A stretch of 64,000 nt of DNA from an uncultured Oceanospirillaceae bacterium (lineage in GTDB: Bacteria > Pseudomonadota > Gammaproteobacteria > Pseudomonadales > Balneatricaceae). The stretch is taken from contig CAKZPE010000050.1 in assembly GCA_937138495.1 (NCBI GenBank), forward strand, positions 62,001 to 126,000, read 5' to 3'. Below are positions 38,776 through 47,464 of the stretch, piece after piece. The notes beneath the pieces were generated by a model that was given only the letters and a program-made list of their open reading frames with translations, searched no databases and was not told the origin of the DNA. The translations under genes and the position numbers were made by a program. Within the stretch, counting starts at the first letter, position 1, and each line of letters begins with the position of its first letter.

Positions 38776-39354
38776 ATGGCACGCGGTATTAACAAAGTCA
38801 TTCTGATTGGTAACCTGGGTAATGACCCGGATACTAAATACATGCCCAGCGGCAATGCGGTTACCAATATTACTGTAGCGACCTCTGAAAGTTGGAAAGA
38901 CAAACAGACTGGCCAGCAGCAGGAACGTACCGAATGGCACCGTGTGGTGTTCTTTAACCGTCTGGCTGAGATTGCCGGTGAATACCTGCGTAAAGGTTCT
39001 AAGGTTTATCTGGAAGGTTCTCTGCGTACCCGTAAGTGGCAGGATCAGAGCGGTCAGGACCGTTACACCACTGAGATTGTGGCCAGCGAAATGCAAATGC
39101 TGGATGGCCGTGGCGATAACAATGGCGGTTATCAACAGCAAGGGCAGGGAGGCTATCAGCAGCAGGCGCCTCAGCAGGCTCCGCAACAGCAATATCAGCA
39201 GCCGCCACAGCAACAGGCGCCGCAACAGCAGTATCAGCAGCCGCCTCAGCAGCAGGCACCTCAGCAGCAATATCAGAAACCGCCTCAGCAGCAGGCACCG
39301 GCACCACAGCCTGCACCGGGCATGGATGATTTCGACGACGATATCCCGTTCTGA
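38776..39354 (+). CDS. ssb: Single-stranded DNA-binding protein
   Basis: This 192-residue SSB has an OB-fold in residues 1-110 ([14 protein letters not shown] ... [23 protein letters not shown]), a long Gln/Pro-rich linker, and the acidic tip DDFDDDIPF that recruits repair and replication partners. ATG 38776 is chosen (GGAGA upstream, family N-terminus MARGINK). The linker contains three tandem 13-residue repeats, annotated separately. The gene is divergent from uvrA and SOS-linked by the LexA box. Confidence 0.96.
   Translation: MARGINKVILIGNLGNDPDTKYMPSGNAVTNITVATSESWKDKQTGQQQERTEWHRVVFFNRLAEIAGEYLRKGSKVYLEGSLRTRKWQDQSGQDRYTTEIVASEMQMLDGRGDNNGGYQQQGQGGYQQQAPQQAPQQQYQQPPQQQAPQQQYQQPPQQQAPQQQYQKPPQQQAPAPQPAPGMDDFDDDIPF
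39181..39297 (+). repeat. Three tandem 39-bp repeats in the ssb linker
   Basis: Units at 39181-39219, 39220-39258 and 39259-39297 each encode [13 protein letters not shown] (one Q to K change in unit 3). Units differ mostly at third codon positions, so the array is not brand new. Confidence 0.9.
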
Positions 39355-39387
39355 TCCATTGTTCCTGTAGTGAGGTAATAGCCAGTC

Positions 39388-40320
39388 ATGCTGAAGGCGT
39401 TTATATCCCAACCAGCTAAATTGCTTATTATTGGTGCTGACAGCCAGATCGGGTACTTCCTGAATCTGGCGGCACAGGCCGATGCCTTTTATATTCCGGT
39501 ACCTTTCAGTGATGCTGAGCTGGATATTAATGATCGTCAGGCCCTTGAACAGCGGCTTGATGAAGTGCAGCCTGACTATGTGATCAATACGTCCGGTTAT
39601 AACGACGTGGATCAGGCTGAACGGGATCCTGATGAATGTTACCGGCGCAATACTAAGGCTGTGGAAACGCTGGCAGCCTGTTGTGCAGCCCGGGATATTG
39701 CCGTCTTGCATCTGTCATCGGATTACGTGTTTGACGGGCATTATGCCAGTGGTTATGCGGAGTCAGATGAAGCTAAACCTCTGGGGGTATATGGCGACAG
39801 TAAATGGCGCGGTGAAGAAGCTTTGCGTCAGCAACTGGAACGGCATCTTATCCTGCGGGTGAGCTGGGTGTTCAGTCCGGTTGGGGATAATTATATGCAG
39901 CGGGCGCTGCGTCAGGCGCGGCAGCAGGATGTGATTGATGCAGCGGATGATCGCCGCGGCTGCCCTACCTCAGCGGCGGATATCGCCCGGGTGATTATTG
40001 CCATGCTTAAACAGGTGCACAACGGCGCAGATGTCTGGGGAACGTATCACTATTGCGGTGCGGAGGTAACTTCCCGTTACGGTTTCAGTGAGGCAGTGCT
40101 GGCGGCTGCCGGTCAGTTCGAAGAGTTTCGGGCTCAGGAAATCCGGGCGGTGACGTCAAAGGATTACGGTACCGATACAGAGCGTCCAGCGTCTTCTGTA
40201 CTGGTGTGTAAGAAGCTGTTGAATGCTTTCGGTATTCGTCAGATTCCGTGGCGGCATGAGTTGATCAGTGTTGTTAAGACGCTGTATCAGCCAGTGGCTG
40301 AGCAGGACGCTCAGCCTTAG
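39388..40320 (+). CDS. RmlD-like extended SDR (sugar nucleotide-binding protein)
   Basis: This 310-residue NAD(P)-binding protein of the dTDP-4-dehydrorhamnose reductase type has LLIIGADSQIGYFL (Gly-rich loop), INTSGYNDVDQAE, HLSSDYVFDG and the catalytic Tyr-x3-Lys in VYGDSKWRGEEA. No other rhamnose genes (rmlA, B, C) are nearby, so the true substrate is unclear. Similar stand-alone RmlD-like proteins are common in marine gammaproteobacteria. It follows ssb by 33 bases. Confidence 0.8.
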   Translation: MLKAFISQPAKLLIIGADSQIGYFLNLAAQADAFYIPVPFSDAELDINDRQALEQRLDEVQPDYVINTSGYNDVDQAERDPDECYRRNTKAVETLAACCAARDIAVLHLSSDYVFDGHYASGYAESDEAKPLGVYGDSKWRGEEALRQQLERHLILRVSWVFSPVGDNYMQRALRQARQQDVIDAADDRRGCPTSAADIARVIIAMLKQVHNGADVWGTYHYCGAEVTSRYGFSEAVLAAAGQFEEFRAQEIRAVTSKDYGTDTERPASSVLVCKKLLNAFGIRQIPWRHELISVVKTLYQPVAEQDAQP

Positions 40321-40373
40321 GACTTATCAGCAGCGCCATCCGGTGCTGCTAATCAGGATTATCATAAAACGGC

Positions 40374-40748
40374 TTACCAGGGAAACGGCATCTTGCCGCG
40401 GGCGACGGCAAAAATATAGCCCCAGCAAGCCAGCGCCAGAATCAGTGCGACAGTACGAATTGCCTTGGTTTTACCCCGTTTCAGTGCCACGGTACCCAGT
40501 ATAATATACGCGATCAGGGCGCCCAGTTTGGCCGTTAGCCAGGCGTCAGTGACTGGATACTGGCTGATAGTAATTGTCAGGCCAACTGCCGTTACCAGTA
40601 GTAGGGTATCGATGATGTGCGGGGCGATTTTGACCCAGCGGCGCTGTAACAGGCTGTTATCCGTCAGCATCCAGAAGCCACGGACAGAGAATGAAATCAG
40701 GGTTAACATGGCGCAGGTCATGTGCAGGTGTTTTAATAGCATGTACAT
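40374..40748 (-). CDS. SirB2-family inner membrane protein
   Basis: This 124-residue protein has four hydrophobic segments and the SirB2 pattern (LLKHLHMTCAMLTLISFSVRG at the start, LLQRRWVKIAPHIIDTLLL, and YPVTDAWLTAKLGALIAYIILG). The function of SirB2 proteins is not established. It is convergent with the RmlD-like gene and divergent from moaA. Confidence 0.85.
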   Translation of the reverse strand: MYMLLKHLHMTCAMLTLISFSVRGFWMLTDNSLLQRRWVKIAPHIIDTLLLVTAVGLTITISQYPVTDAWLTAKLGALIAYIILGTVALKRGKTKAIRTVALILALACWGYIFAVARGKMPFPW

Positions 40749-40821
40749 AGGTCAGTTTGGCTCTTAAAATAAGCGTTTCCATATATGGCGCACTAACGTA
40801 AGTTAAATCGCAATATACAGG

Positions 40822-40827
40822 TATAAT
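40822..40827 (+). promoter_or_regulatory. moaA promoter -10
   Basis: A perfect TATAAT (40822-40827) without a good -35. Transcription would start near 40834, exactly where the following hairpin begins. Confidence 0.5.
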
Positions 40828-40834
40828 CGGGTTT

Positions 40835-40878
40835 GTGAGTATTGCTCCGCTTCTGTGACGAAGGCGGCTCATTCTCAC
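40835..40878 (+). promoter_or_regulatory. Hairpin at the predicted 5' end of the moaA mRNA
   Basis: GTGAG (40835-40839) pairs with CTCAC (40874-40878), and an inner CCGCTTC pairs with GAAgGCGG around a TGTGAC loop. It lacks a U-tract, so it is not a standard terminator. It does not match what I remember of the Moco riboswitch, which is larger. Confidence 0.4.
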
Positions 40879-40917
40879 TGATTTACTCACCAGAAGCCAG
40901 TGTGGCGGATTGCAGTT

Positions 40918-41922
40918 ATGACAGAATCAACATCTTCTCAGCCAGTTTTAATCGACAAGTTCGGCCGCCGGGTCGAATATGTGCGTCTGTCGGTGACTGA
41001 CCGTTGTGATTTCCGTTGTGTGTACTGCATGTCTGAAGATATGGAGTTTCTGCCCCGCGAGCAGGTTTTGTCGCTGGAGGAAATCTATAATCTGGCGAAA
41101 AGCTTTACGGATCTTGGGGTTAACAAGTTACGCCTGACCGGCGGTGAACCACTGGTGCGTAAAGGTGTACTGGGGCTGATTGAAGAAATGGGTCAGCTGC
41201 CAGCGGAGTTGTTAATTACGACCAACGGTTCGCAGTTAACGAAAATGGCGAAAGATCTGAAGCGCTTTGGCGTTGACCGGTTGAATATCAGTCTGGATAG
41301 CCTGCAGCGGGACAAGTTTCAGCGCTTAACCCGCAGTGACCGTTTACATCAGGTGCTGGCCGGTATTGATGCTGCCTGCGAAGCAGGATTCAGCGGTATT
41401 AAGCTGAATGCTGTGGTGCTCAAAGGCCGCAATGATGATGAAGTGGTTGATCTGGTGGAGTTTGCCCGTGACCGGGAAATTGATATCACCTTCATCGAAG
41501 AGATGCCGCTGGGGGCGATTACCGAACACGACCGTGCTGAGTCTTATTGTTCCAGTGACGAGATTCTGGAAATGCTGAACAATGAGTATGACTTGCTCTC
41601 CAGTACTGAAAAAACCGGCGGGCCGTCCAAGTATTACCGGATGAGTGACAGCCGCAGTAAAATTGGCTTTATTTCTCCCCACAGCCATAACTTTTGTGGT
41701 GAATGTAACCGGGTGCGGGTGACCGTTGAAGGCCGTTTGTTATTGTGCCTGGGGAACGAACACTCGATGGATCTGCGTGAAGTGATGCGCAATAATCCGG
41801 GCGATAATGATCTGTTGAAGCAGAGACTGATCGAGTCGATGGATCTGAAGCCGGAGCGGCACTATTTCGATCTTGATGCAGAGCCTCAGATCGTCCGTTT
41901 TATGAATATGACCGGCGGCTGA
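40918..41922 (+). CDS. moaA: GTP 3',8-cyclase MoaA
   Basis: This radical SAM enzyme, with MoaC, makes cyclic pyranopterin phosphate from GTP for molybdenum cofactor. The 334-residue protein has the SAM cluster Cys30-x3-Cys34-x2-Cys37 ([10 protein letters not shown]) and the C-terminal substrate cluster CGEC-x13-C, and ends in the conserved Gly-Gly. ATG 40918 is taken; an in-frame GTG at 40900 is possible. Its 3' end overlaps the convergent Lrp-type regulator by 23 bases. moaC lies about 2.7 kb downstream rather than adjacent. Confidence 0.96.
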   Translation: MTESTSSQPVLIDKFGRRVEYVRLSVTDRCDFRCVYCMSEDMEFLPREQVLSLEEIYNLAKSFTDLGVNKLRLTGGEPLVRKGVLGLIEEMGQLPAELLITTNGSQLTKMAKDLKRFGVDRLNISLDSLQRDKFQRLTRSDRLHQVLAGIDAACEAGFSGIKLNAVVLKGRNDDEVVDLVEFARDREIDITFIEEMPLGAITEHDRAESYCSSDEILEMLNNEYDLLSSTEKTGGPSKYYRMSDSRSKIGFISPHSHNFCGECNRVRVTVEGRLLLCLGNEHSMDLREVMRNNPGDNDLLKQRLIESMDLKPERHYFDLDAEPQIVRFMNMTGG

Positions 41923-42391
41923 TTTCGCCACGGACCCGTGCTGGCAGGCGTCGGGGTGCAGAGCTTTTCTTAACAATCGCACCGCTGGTTTCTGTCAGCT
42001 CCACAATGTGATTAAGCTGTTCGTCCAGATCGCTGATAGAGCGTAAAACCAGGCGAATGATAAAGCAGTCTTCTCCGGTTACCTTATCGCACTCAATGCA
42101 GTCGGACATTGCTGTCAGGCGCTTTTCTGATAGATGTAGCTGCCCGGGTAACGGTTTTACCCTTACCAGAGAGGTCAGGGTGAAGCCGAGCTTCTGCAGA
42201 TCGACTTCAATGGTGTAGCGGCTGATTACACCTTGTTCTTCTAATCTTTTAATCCGTTCTGTAATGCCGGGCGCTGACATGCCTATCCGGCTGGTCAGGC
42301 TGCTGACCGGTTGCCTGGCGTTCTTTGCCAGCAGGTTACTTATTTCAATGTCGATATCGTCAGGGGTAAATGTTGTTGATGTTGAAGGCAT
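41900..42391 (-). CDS. Lrp/AsnC-family transcriptional regulator
   Basis: This 163-residue protein has an AsnC-type helix-turn-helix ([46 protein letters not shown]) and a RAM ligand-binding domain ([23 protein letters not shown]). Such regulators respond to amino acids. It is divergent from the EamA exporter gene 120 bases away, the classic layout for a regulator controlling an amino-acid exporter. Confidence 0.93.
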   Translation of the reverse strand: MPSTSTTFTPDDIDIEISNLLAKNARQPVSSLTSRIGMSAPGITERIKRLEEQGVISRYTIEVDLQKLGFTLTSLVRVKPLPGQLHLSEKRLTAMSDCIECDKVTGEDCFIIRLVLRSISDLDEQLNHIVELTETSGAIVKKSSAPRRLPARVRGEISRRSYS

Positions 42392-42511
42392 ATAATTACT
42401 TCTACTGTAAATTCTAAGGCTGTTGGTGGTATTTGCGTCAGTTTATTTACAGATGATTTTTCTGCTGAGCGTAAACTGTGATGTTTTCAGGCTGTGTATC
42501 AGGTGAGAGAA

Positions 42512-43399
42512 ATGAATTTGAACCGCAAACAAACCGGTATTATGGAAATGGTCCTGGCCATGGGGCTGTCAGGTACGCTGGGGTATTTTGTTGTTGAGGC
42601 TGATCTGCCTGTCTGGAATATCGTCTTTTTTCGTTGTGTCTTTGCTCTGTTAGGTTTGGGGCTTTATTGCTGGTGGCGCGGGCTGCTGAGTCCGTGGCCG
42701 CTACAGGGGCGAAACCTGTTATATGCTGCTATGGCCGGTGTTGCGCTGGTGGTGAACTGGCTATTGCTGTTTGGTTCATACCAGTATGCGTCTATCTCTC
42801 TGGCGACTGCTGTTTATCATACGCAACCATTTTTTCTGTTGTTGCTGGCCAGGGTTGTTTTTGCCGAGCGCTTCGATGTTCAGAAGCTTCCCTGGTATCT
42901 GTTCGCGTTTACCGGTCTCTTGCTGATTATTGAATTTCGCTGGACCGGGTTGAGTGGATCAGAACAGTTGCTGGGGTTTCTGATGGCGCTCGGAGCGGCT
43001 GTGTTATATGCAGTAACGACTCTGCTCACCCGTCGGGTGGTGGATGTCAGGCCTGAGGTGATTGCGCTGTTACATGTGTTCATTGGTGTTATGTTGCTCT
43101 GGCCTGTATTGGATATCGCTGCGTTGCCTGAGTTGCCCCAACAGTGGGGGTATCTGCTGGTGCTGGGGCTGGTGCATACCTGCATGATGTATATATTCTT
43201 ATATTCAGCTTATCAAAAGCTGTCGGTGGCTTTGATTGCTATTCTGGCTTTCCTGTATCCGGCGATTGCGATTATGGTGGATTATGTTGTGTATGATCAG
43301 TCGCTCAGCTTTTTGCAGTGGTTTGGAATTATGTCGATTTTGCTCTCGGCGGCGGCGATGAATGCGAACTGGTCTCCCTTTGTATGGCGACGGGTGTAG
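42512..43399 (+). CDS. EamA/DMT-superfamily transporter
   Basis: This 295-residue integral membrane protein has about ten hydrophobic segments in two EamA repeats (RNLLYAAMAGVALVVNWLLLF, ATAVYHTQPFFLLLLARVVFAERF, and a matching second half). ATG 42512 follows AGGTGAGAG. Given the divergent Lrp-type regulator, export of an amino acid or similar metabolite is a reasonable inference. Confidence 0.9.
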   Translation: MNLNRKQTGIMEMVLAMGLSGTLGYFVVEADLPVWNIVFFRCVFALLGLGLYCWWRGLLSPWPLQGRNLLYAAMAGVALVVNWLLLFGSYQYASISLATAVYHTQPFFLLLLARVVFAERFDVQKLPWYLFAFTGLLLIIEFRWTGLSGSEQLLGFLMALGAAVLYAVTTLLTRRVVDVRPEVIALLHVFIGVMLLWPVLDIAALPELPQQWGYLLVLGLVHTCMMYIFLYSAYQKLSVALIAILAFLYPAIAIMVDYVVYDQSLSFLQWFGIMSILLSAAAMNANWSPFVWRRV

Positions 43400-43533
43400 G
43401 TGCCGGTTATTTCCGGGGAGTTCGTGGCATTTTATGACGAAAGGTTGGTAAAAGAAGAAAGAAATGGACTGAAATTTCTGGCGTCTCACGGTAAAATAGA
43501 CTGTTTAAGTGTGTAGTTCGCTGAGGAGCCTTA

Positions 43534-44661
43534 ATGGCCGAGTCTAACATCCCGAATGATCCGTATCAGAATATTCGTCCGTATCATGACAGGGAAGTAA
43601 ATCTTGTTCTGAATAAGCTGATCCGTAACGATGAGTTTATTTCGGCAATTACCCGTTACCAGTTCCCAAAGCTGGCATCCTGGCTGGGTTTTCTGCTGAA
43701 GCCGGCTATCCGTATCTTTCTGGCGCAGAAAACCGATGAAGTTAAATCCATTGCGGACTTTCAGGGCCTGGTTGCCGGTTATATGGAAAAAATGATCAGC
43801 CGGACGACTACCCGTCTGAGCTGTTCAGGATTTGAAAACCTGGACAGCGATGAAGCCTACCTGTTTATTTCTAATCACCGTGACATCGCGATGGACCCGG
43901 CCTTTGTAAACTGGGTACTGCATCAGAATAACCGGAATACAGTGCGCATTGCGATTGGCGATAACCTGCTGCGTAAACCTTATGTCTCGGATCTGATGCG
44001 TCTGAATAAAAGTTTTATTGTAAACCGTTCTGCTAAAGGCCGTGAGGTTTTAACGGCGCTGGGTCAGCTGTCCGCTTATATTGATCATTCGCTGGTGCAG
44101 GATGAGCACAGTGTCTGGATTGCACAGCGTGAAGGCCGGGCAAAAGATGGTAATGATGCGACTGATCCGGCGATTCTGAAAATGTTTTACATGTCGCACC
44201 GTAAAGAGCGTACATTCAAAGAATTCCTTGACCGGATTAACATTGTTCCGGTTTCTATTTCGTATGAATATGATCCTTGTGATTCAGCTAAAGCGAATGA
44301 ACTCAGTGCGAAGCAGCAGGACGGTAATTACGAAAAAGGTCAGTACGAAGATATCGAAAGCATTGTGCAGGGCATCACCGGTAATAAAGGGCATGTACAT
44401 GTAGCGTTCGGAAATGTGATCCGGGGCATTGAAACCCCTGAAGAGTTGGCGGCAGAGATTGATCGCCAGATCATTGAAAACTATTATTTGCATCCGTCTA
44501 ACCTGATTGCTGCCGGTGAAGATAACGCTGAAGCGTCTTCACAAGCGCGTAATCAGTTTGAAGAGCGTTTGCAGGGATTGGAACCAACAGCTGCAGAAAT
44601 TCTGCGTCAGATGTATGCCAATCCGGTTAAGAATAAGCATACCCTGCAGGAGGGTGTATGA
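43534..44661 (+). CDS. 1-acyl-sn-glycerol-3-phosphate acyltransferase-like protein
   Basis: This 375-residue protein of the PlsC/PlsB acyltransferase superfamily has the H-x4-D box in [11 protein letters not shown] and an [12 protein letters not shown] block II, and [10 protein letters not shown] as block IV. It is longer than PlsC, with an extra N-terminal ~90 residues and a helical C-terminus. The specific acceptor is unknown. GAGGAG sits six bases before the ATG. Its stop overlaps the moaC start by 4 bases. Confidence 0.82.
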   Translation: MAESNIPNDPYQNIRPYHDREVNLVLNKLIRNDEFISAITRYQFPKLASWLGFLLKPAIRIFLAQKTDEVKSIADFQGLVAGYMEKMISRTTTRLSCSGFENLDSDEAYLFISNHRDIAMDPAFVNWVLHQNNRNTVRIAIGDNLLRKPYVSDLMRLNKSFIVNRSAKGREVLTALGQLSAYIDHSLVQDEHSVWIAQREGRAKDGNDATDPAILKMFYMSHRKERTFKEFLDRINIVPVSISYEYDPCDSAKANELSAKQQDGNYEKGQYEDIESIVQGITGNKGHVHVAFGNVIRGIETPEELAAEIDRQIIENYYLHPSNLIAAGEDNAEASSQARNQFEERLQGLEPTAAEILRQMYANPVKNKHTLQEGV

Positions 44662-45137
44662 CAGGTTTGACTCATCTTGATGAGAACGGACACGCCAATA
44701 TGGTGGATGTGTCTGAAAAGGCAGTAACCAGCCGCGAAGCGACTGCTCAGGCGGTGGTAAAGATGTTGCCGGAAACCCTGCATATGATCACTGCCGGTGA
44801 GCATAAGAAAGGCGACGTTATTGCTGTTGCCCGTATTGCCGGTATTCAGGCGGCCAAACGTTGTGCTGATCTGATTCCTCTGTGCCATCCGCTGATGCTG
44901 AGTAAAGTTAAAGTGGAGCTGACACCGCGCCCGGAAGACAGCTGCATTGTGATTCATGCGACTTGTAAACTTGCAGGTCAGACCGGTGTTGAAATGGAAG
45001 CGCTGACGGCTGCATCTGTTGCAGGTCTGACTATCTATGACATGTGTAAAGCTGTGGATAAAGGCATGGTTATGTCTGACGTAATGCTGCTGGAGAAGAA
45101 AGGCGGCAAAAGCGGACACTGGCAGGCTGACGTTTAA
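44658..45137 (+). CDS. moaC: Cyclic pyranopterin monophosphate synthase MoaC
   Basis: MoaC completes the first step of molybdenum cofactor synthesis after MoaA. The 159-residue protein has [28 protein letters not shown] and the catalytic [26 protein letters not shown] with its essential lysines. It is embedded between two acyltransferase genes, overlapping the first (ATGA) and 24 bases before the second. Confidence 0.96.
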   Translation: MTGLTHLDENGHANMVDVSEKAVTSREATAQAVVKMLPETLHMITAGEHKKGDVIAVARIAGIQAAKRCADLIPLCHPLMLSKVKVELTPRPEDSCIVIHATCKLAGQTGVEMEALTAASVAGLTIYDMCKAVDKGMVMSDVMLLEKKGGKSGHWQADV

Positions 45138-45161
45138 ATATCTTTCAAGGAATTCACTATC

Positions 45162-45923
45162 GTGACCGCTGAGCAAATGCCTCATACCGAGTCGGCTTCG
45201 GTGTTATCTTATATCCGTGCCGGTCTGTTTTATGCTGTGTTTTACCCGGTAATGTTTATTTATTCACTGCTTTGTGTCTGTGTGGGCTGGGCATTGCCAT
45301 TCCGGGCACGGTTCCGGCTGATTACCGTTATTAACTTTTTCTGCATGTTCTGGTTACGTGTTACCTGTGGTGTAAAAGTTGAGATAGAAGGCCGTGAAAA
45401 CCTCCCGAAAGACGGTGCCTATGTGGTGGTGGCTAACCACTCCAGTGAATGGGAAACTTTCTTTTTGCAGACGCTGATTCGTCCACAGTGTACGGTACTA
45501 AAGCAAGAGTTGCTGCGAATTCCGGGCTTTGGTTGGGCGTTGGGAATGCTGAAGCCTATCGCCCTGGACCGGAGTAAGCGTCGCGGTGCCCTGAAGCAGC
45601 TGATTACCCAGGGTAAGGAGCGGTTGCAGGAAGGTATTAATATTGTCATCTTTCCACAGGGAACCCGCTTACCGGTTGGCCAGTTAGGGAAGTTTAACAA
45701 AGGTGGTGCCATGCTGGCGGCGGCGAATAATGTACCGCTGGTGCCGCTGGTCCATGATGCGGGGTTGTACTGGCCGGGTAAGAGTTTTGTGAAGCGGCCG
45801 GGTACGGTGAAGGTGATAATCGGTAAGCCGGTTGAGCTTGAAGAGCCGACGGTTGATGCACTGCATGATCCCTCTGTGGAATGGATGGAAGCGCAGCTGA
45901 GAGCGCTGAAGGTCGTCGACTGA
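45162..45923 (+). CDS. plsC: PlsC-type lysophospholipid acyltransferase
   Basis: This 253-residue membrane-associated enzyme acylates 1-acyl-glycerol-3-phosphate. It has N-terminal hydrophobic segments, the catalytic box NHSSEWETFF (His-x4-Glu, a variant of His-x4-Asp seen in part of the family), FPQGTRLPVG and the VPLVPLVHDAG block. The start is GTG with AAGGAA nine bases upstream. A strong terminator follows. Confidence 0.88.
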   Translation: MTAEQMPHTESASVLSYIRAGLFYAVFYPVMFIYSLLCVCVGWALPFRARFRLITVINFFCMFWLRVTCGVKVEIEGRENLPKDGAYVVVANHSSEWETFFLQTLIRPQCTVLKQELLRIPGFGWALGMLKPIALDRSKRRGALKQLITQGKERLQEGINIVIFPQGTRLPVGQLGKFNKGGAMLAAANNVPLVPLVHDAGLYWPGKSFVKRPGTVKVIIGKPVELEEPTVDALHDPSVEWMEAQLRALKVVD

Positions 45924-45933
45924 AAATAAAAAT

Positions 45934-45958
45934 AAACCCCGCGATGGCGGGGTTTTTT
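45934..45958. terminator. Bidirectional terminator between plsC and pspC
   Basis: CCCCGC-GATG-GCGGGG stem with an A-run before and a T-run after, between convergent genes. Confidence 0.9.
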
Positions 45959-45973
45959 GTGCCTCGAAAGCAG

Positions 45974-46378
45974 TTACAGATCGTTAATCTCTTTGTTGAA
46001 CTGATACTTCTTCGACGTGACATAGCCTTCCATGCCCCTTAGCTTCTCATCCAGCGCCTGCAAACGTTCATGAATGTTTCTCAGGCGTTCGCTGGCAGGT
46101 TTTTGGTAGTTAAATAACCCGTTATGCTGTTGTTGCCGGCGTGTCTGTGAATGGCTTGCAGGGCGTTTGGCCAGTAAGAAAATGCCTGCAACGTAGGCGA
46201 TTACAAACAGCTGTGAAACAAAGATAAACAGGCTGATTGCGATCAGTCGGGCTACCCAGACAGGAATTTCGAAGTATTCAGCAAGTCCTGTGCAGACCCC
46301 GGCCAGTGGGCCGCGTTTAGGGTTGCGGTACAGGTTACGGTTGTAACCGTTAGCTTTGTTGGCTGTATTGTCCTGCAT
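45974..46378 (-). CDS. pspC: Phage shock protein C (PspC domain)
   Basis: This 134-residue inner membrane protein has a PspC domain (PKRGPLAGVCTGLAEYFEIPVWVARLIAISLFIF) with a membrane segment, and a C-terminal coiled-coil tail. With PspB it senses envelope stress and frees PspF. Start 46378 has GGAG upstream; the open frame extending to 46453 would overlap pspB. It is the last gene of pspABC. Confidence 0.9.
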   Translation of the reverse strand: MQDNTANKANGYNRNLYRNPKRGPLAGVCTGLAEYFEIPVWVARLIAISLFIFVSQLFVIAYVAGIFLLAKRPASHSQTRRQQQHNGLFNYQKPASERLRNIHERLQALDEKLRGMEGYVTSKKYQFNKEINDL

Positions 46379-46391
46379 AATGATCTCCTGA

Positions 46392-46628
46392 TCAGTGCTT
46401 TTCCCGTCGCCAGCCCTGATGCTGGTCGTCAAGGATGCGTTCCAGGCTGTCAATTCGTTGTTCCAGCCCTTCGATTGTATGGGTGAGGCTTTCCATCAGA
46501 TGCTGGTCGTCGTCAGAAAGCCCCCGATTAGATTTATGCTTGCTCCAGTAGTGCAGTATCAGCCACAGAGGGGCGACAATGCTGAGAAATACAACGGAGG
46601 GCACAAAGAAAAATGCCATTGCTGTCAT
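46392..46628 (-). CDS. pspB: Phage shock protein B
   Basis: This 78-residue protein has an N-terminal membrane anchor (FFFVPSVVFLSIVAPLWLILHYW) followed by a heptad-rich helix (LTHTIEGLEQRIDSLERIL). It matches PspB, partner of PspC. It lies 11 bases downstream of pspA. Confidence 0.92.
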   Translation of the reverse strand: MTAMAFFFVPSVVFLSIVAPLWLILHYWSKHKSNRGLSDDDQHLMESLTHTIEGLEQRIDSLERILDDQHQGWRREKH

Positions 46629-46639
46629 GGTGTGTTCGC

Positions 46640-47314
46640 CTATTCAGCTTTGCTGTTAATTTTGCTCTTGATGGCATCCAGTTCACGATCAATGTCATCT
46701 GCTGCCGCGAGATCGTTTATTTCATCCGCCAGGCTGGCTTTGTGGGTTTTGCCCATGTCGTATGACTCTACCTGACCTTCAAGGTCGTCCAGGCGGCGTT
46801 CATACTGTTCAAATTTTTCAAAGGCGCGGTTAAGAGTTTCCCGATTGGTTTTTTTGCGGATATCCAGGCGGGACTTACCCGTCTGTTCGCGCACTTGCAG
46901 TTCTTTTTGTTTGGCTTTAGCGCTGGCCAGTTTTTCCTGTAACTGACTGACTTCATTGTTGAGTACATCAAGCTGCTCGCTCAGAAAAGTCAGTTCGTCA
47001 TTGCCAGCGTCTACTGCCTCTTCGGCACGGCGCTTTTCAATTAAAGCACCTTTTGCCAGATCTTCACGGCCTTTACTGATGGCTAGCTCAGTTTTACTTA
47101 ACCAGTCGCCGGCTTCTTCCTGAAGCATTTGAATGCGGCGCTCCAGTTCTTTTTTATCAGCGATGATTTTTGCGGATGTGCTGCGTACTTCAATCAGGGT
47201 GTCTTCCATTTCCTGAATCATCTGGCGGATCATTTTTTTAGGATCTTCAGCGCGATCCAGTAAAGATGTCAGGTTAGCGTTTACGATGTCCTGAAAGCGG
47301 GAAAAAATGCCCAT
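46640..47314 (-). CDS. pspA: Phage shock protein A
   Basis: This 224-residue, almost wholly helical ESCRT-III-like protein has the family start MGIFSRFQDIVNANLTSLLDRAEDP. PspA binds stressed membranes and, when free, inhibits PspF. Start 47314 has GGAG upstream; an ATG at 47326 overlaps that site. Transcription is from the sigma-54 promoter about 50 bases upstream. Confidence 0.96.
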   Translation of the reverse strand: MGIFSRFQDIVNANLTSLLDRAEDPKKMIRQMIQEMEDTLIEVRSTSAKIIADKKELERRIQMLQEEAGDWLSKTELAISKGREDLAKGALIEKRRAEEAVDAGNDELTFLSEQLDVLNNEVSQLQEKLASAKAKQKELQVREQTGKSRLDIRKKTNRETLNRAFEKFEQYERRLDDLEGQVESYDMGKTHKASLADEINDLAAADDIDRELDAIKSKINSKAE

Positions 47315-47363
47315 GGTTATCTCCATAATAGTATTGCCTGAAATTATGTGTCTGAGATCGATA

Positions 47364-47381
47364 TAGCGAACGCCGTGCCAA
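47364..47381 (-). promoter_or_regulatory. Sigma-54 promoter of pspABC
   Basis: On the minus strand TGGCAC-N5-TCGC (consensus TGGCAC-N5-TTGC) lies about 50 bases before pspA. The -24 element is perfect and the -12 has one mismatch. This fits PspF-dependent transcription. The AT-rich stretch beyond it toward pspF would hold PspF and IHF sites. Confidence 0.75.
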
Positions 47382-47464
47382 TTATCGTTAATCTTATTTA
47401 AGTGATTGAAAATATTGAATTTGTTGTTTTTTTTTAAAATTTAAACTTTTATTTTTTCGTTTAT

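Noticed and set aside
39160..39300. CRISPR-like or mobile repeat
   Set aside because: The repeats are contiguous, in frame and code for the SSB linker; there are no spacers.
38773..39711. Long minus-strand open frame opposite ssb with Leu/Arg repeats
   Set aside because: It is the antisense translation of the Gln/Pro repeat of ssb and has no ribosome site or family match.
40835..40917. Moco riboswitch upstream of moaA
   Set aside because: Only a short hairpin is present; the size and conserved segments I associate with the Moco class are not seen.
45162..45923. Inactive PlsC because the His-x4-Asp box reads His-x4-Glu
   Set aside because: This variant is familiar in part of the PlsC family, so loss of function is not indicated.
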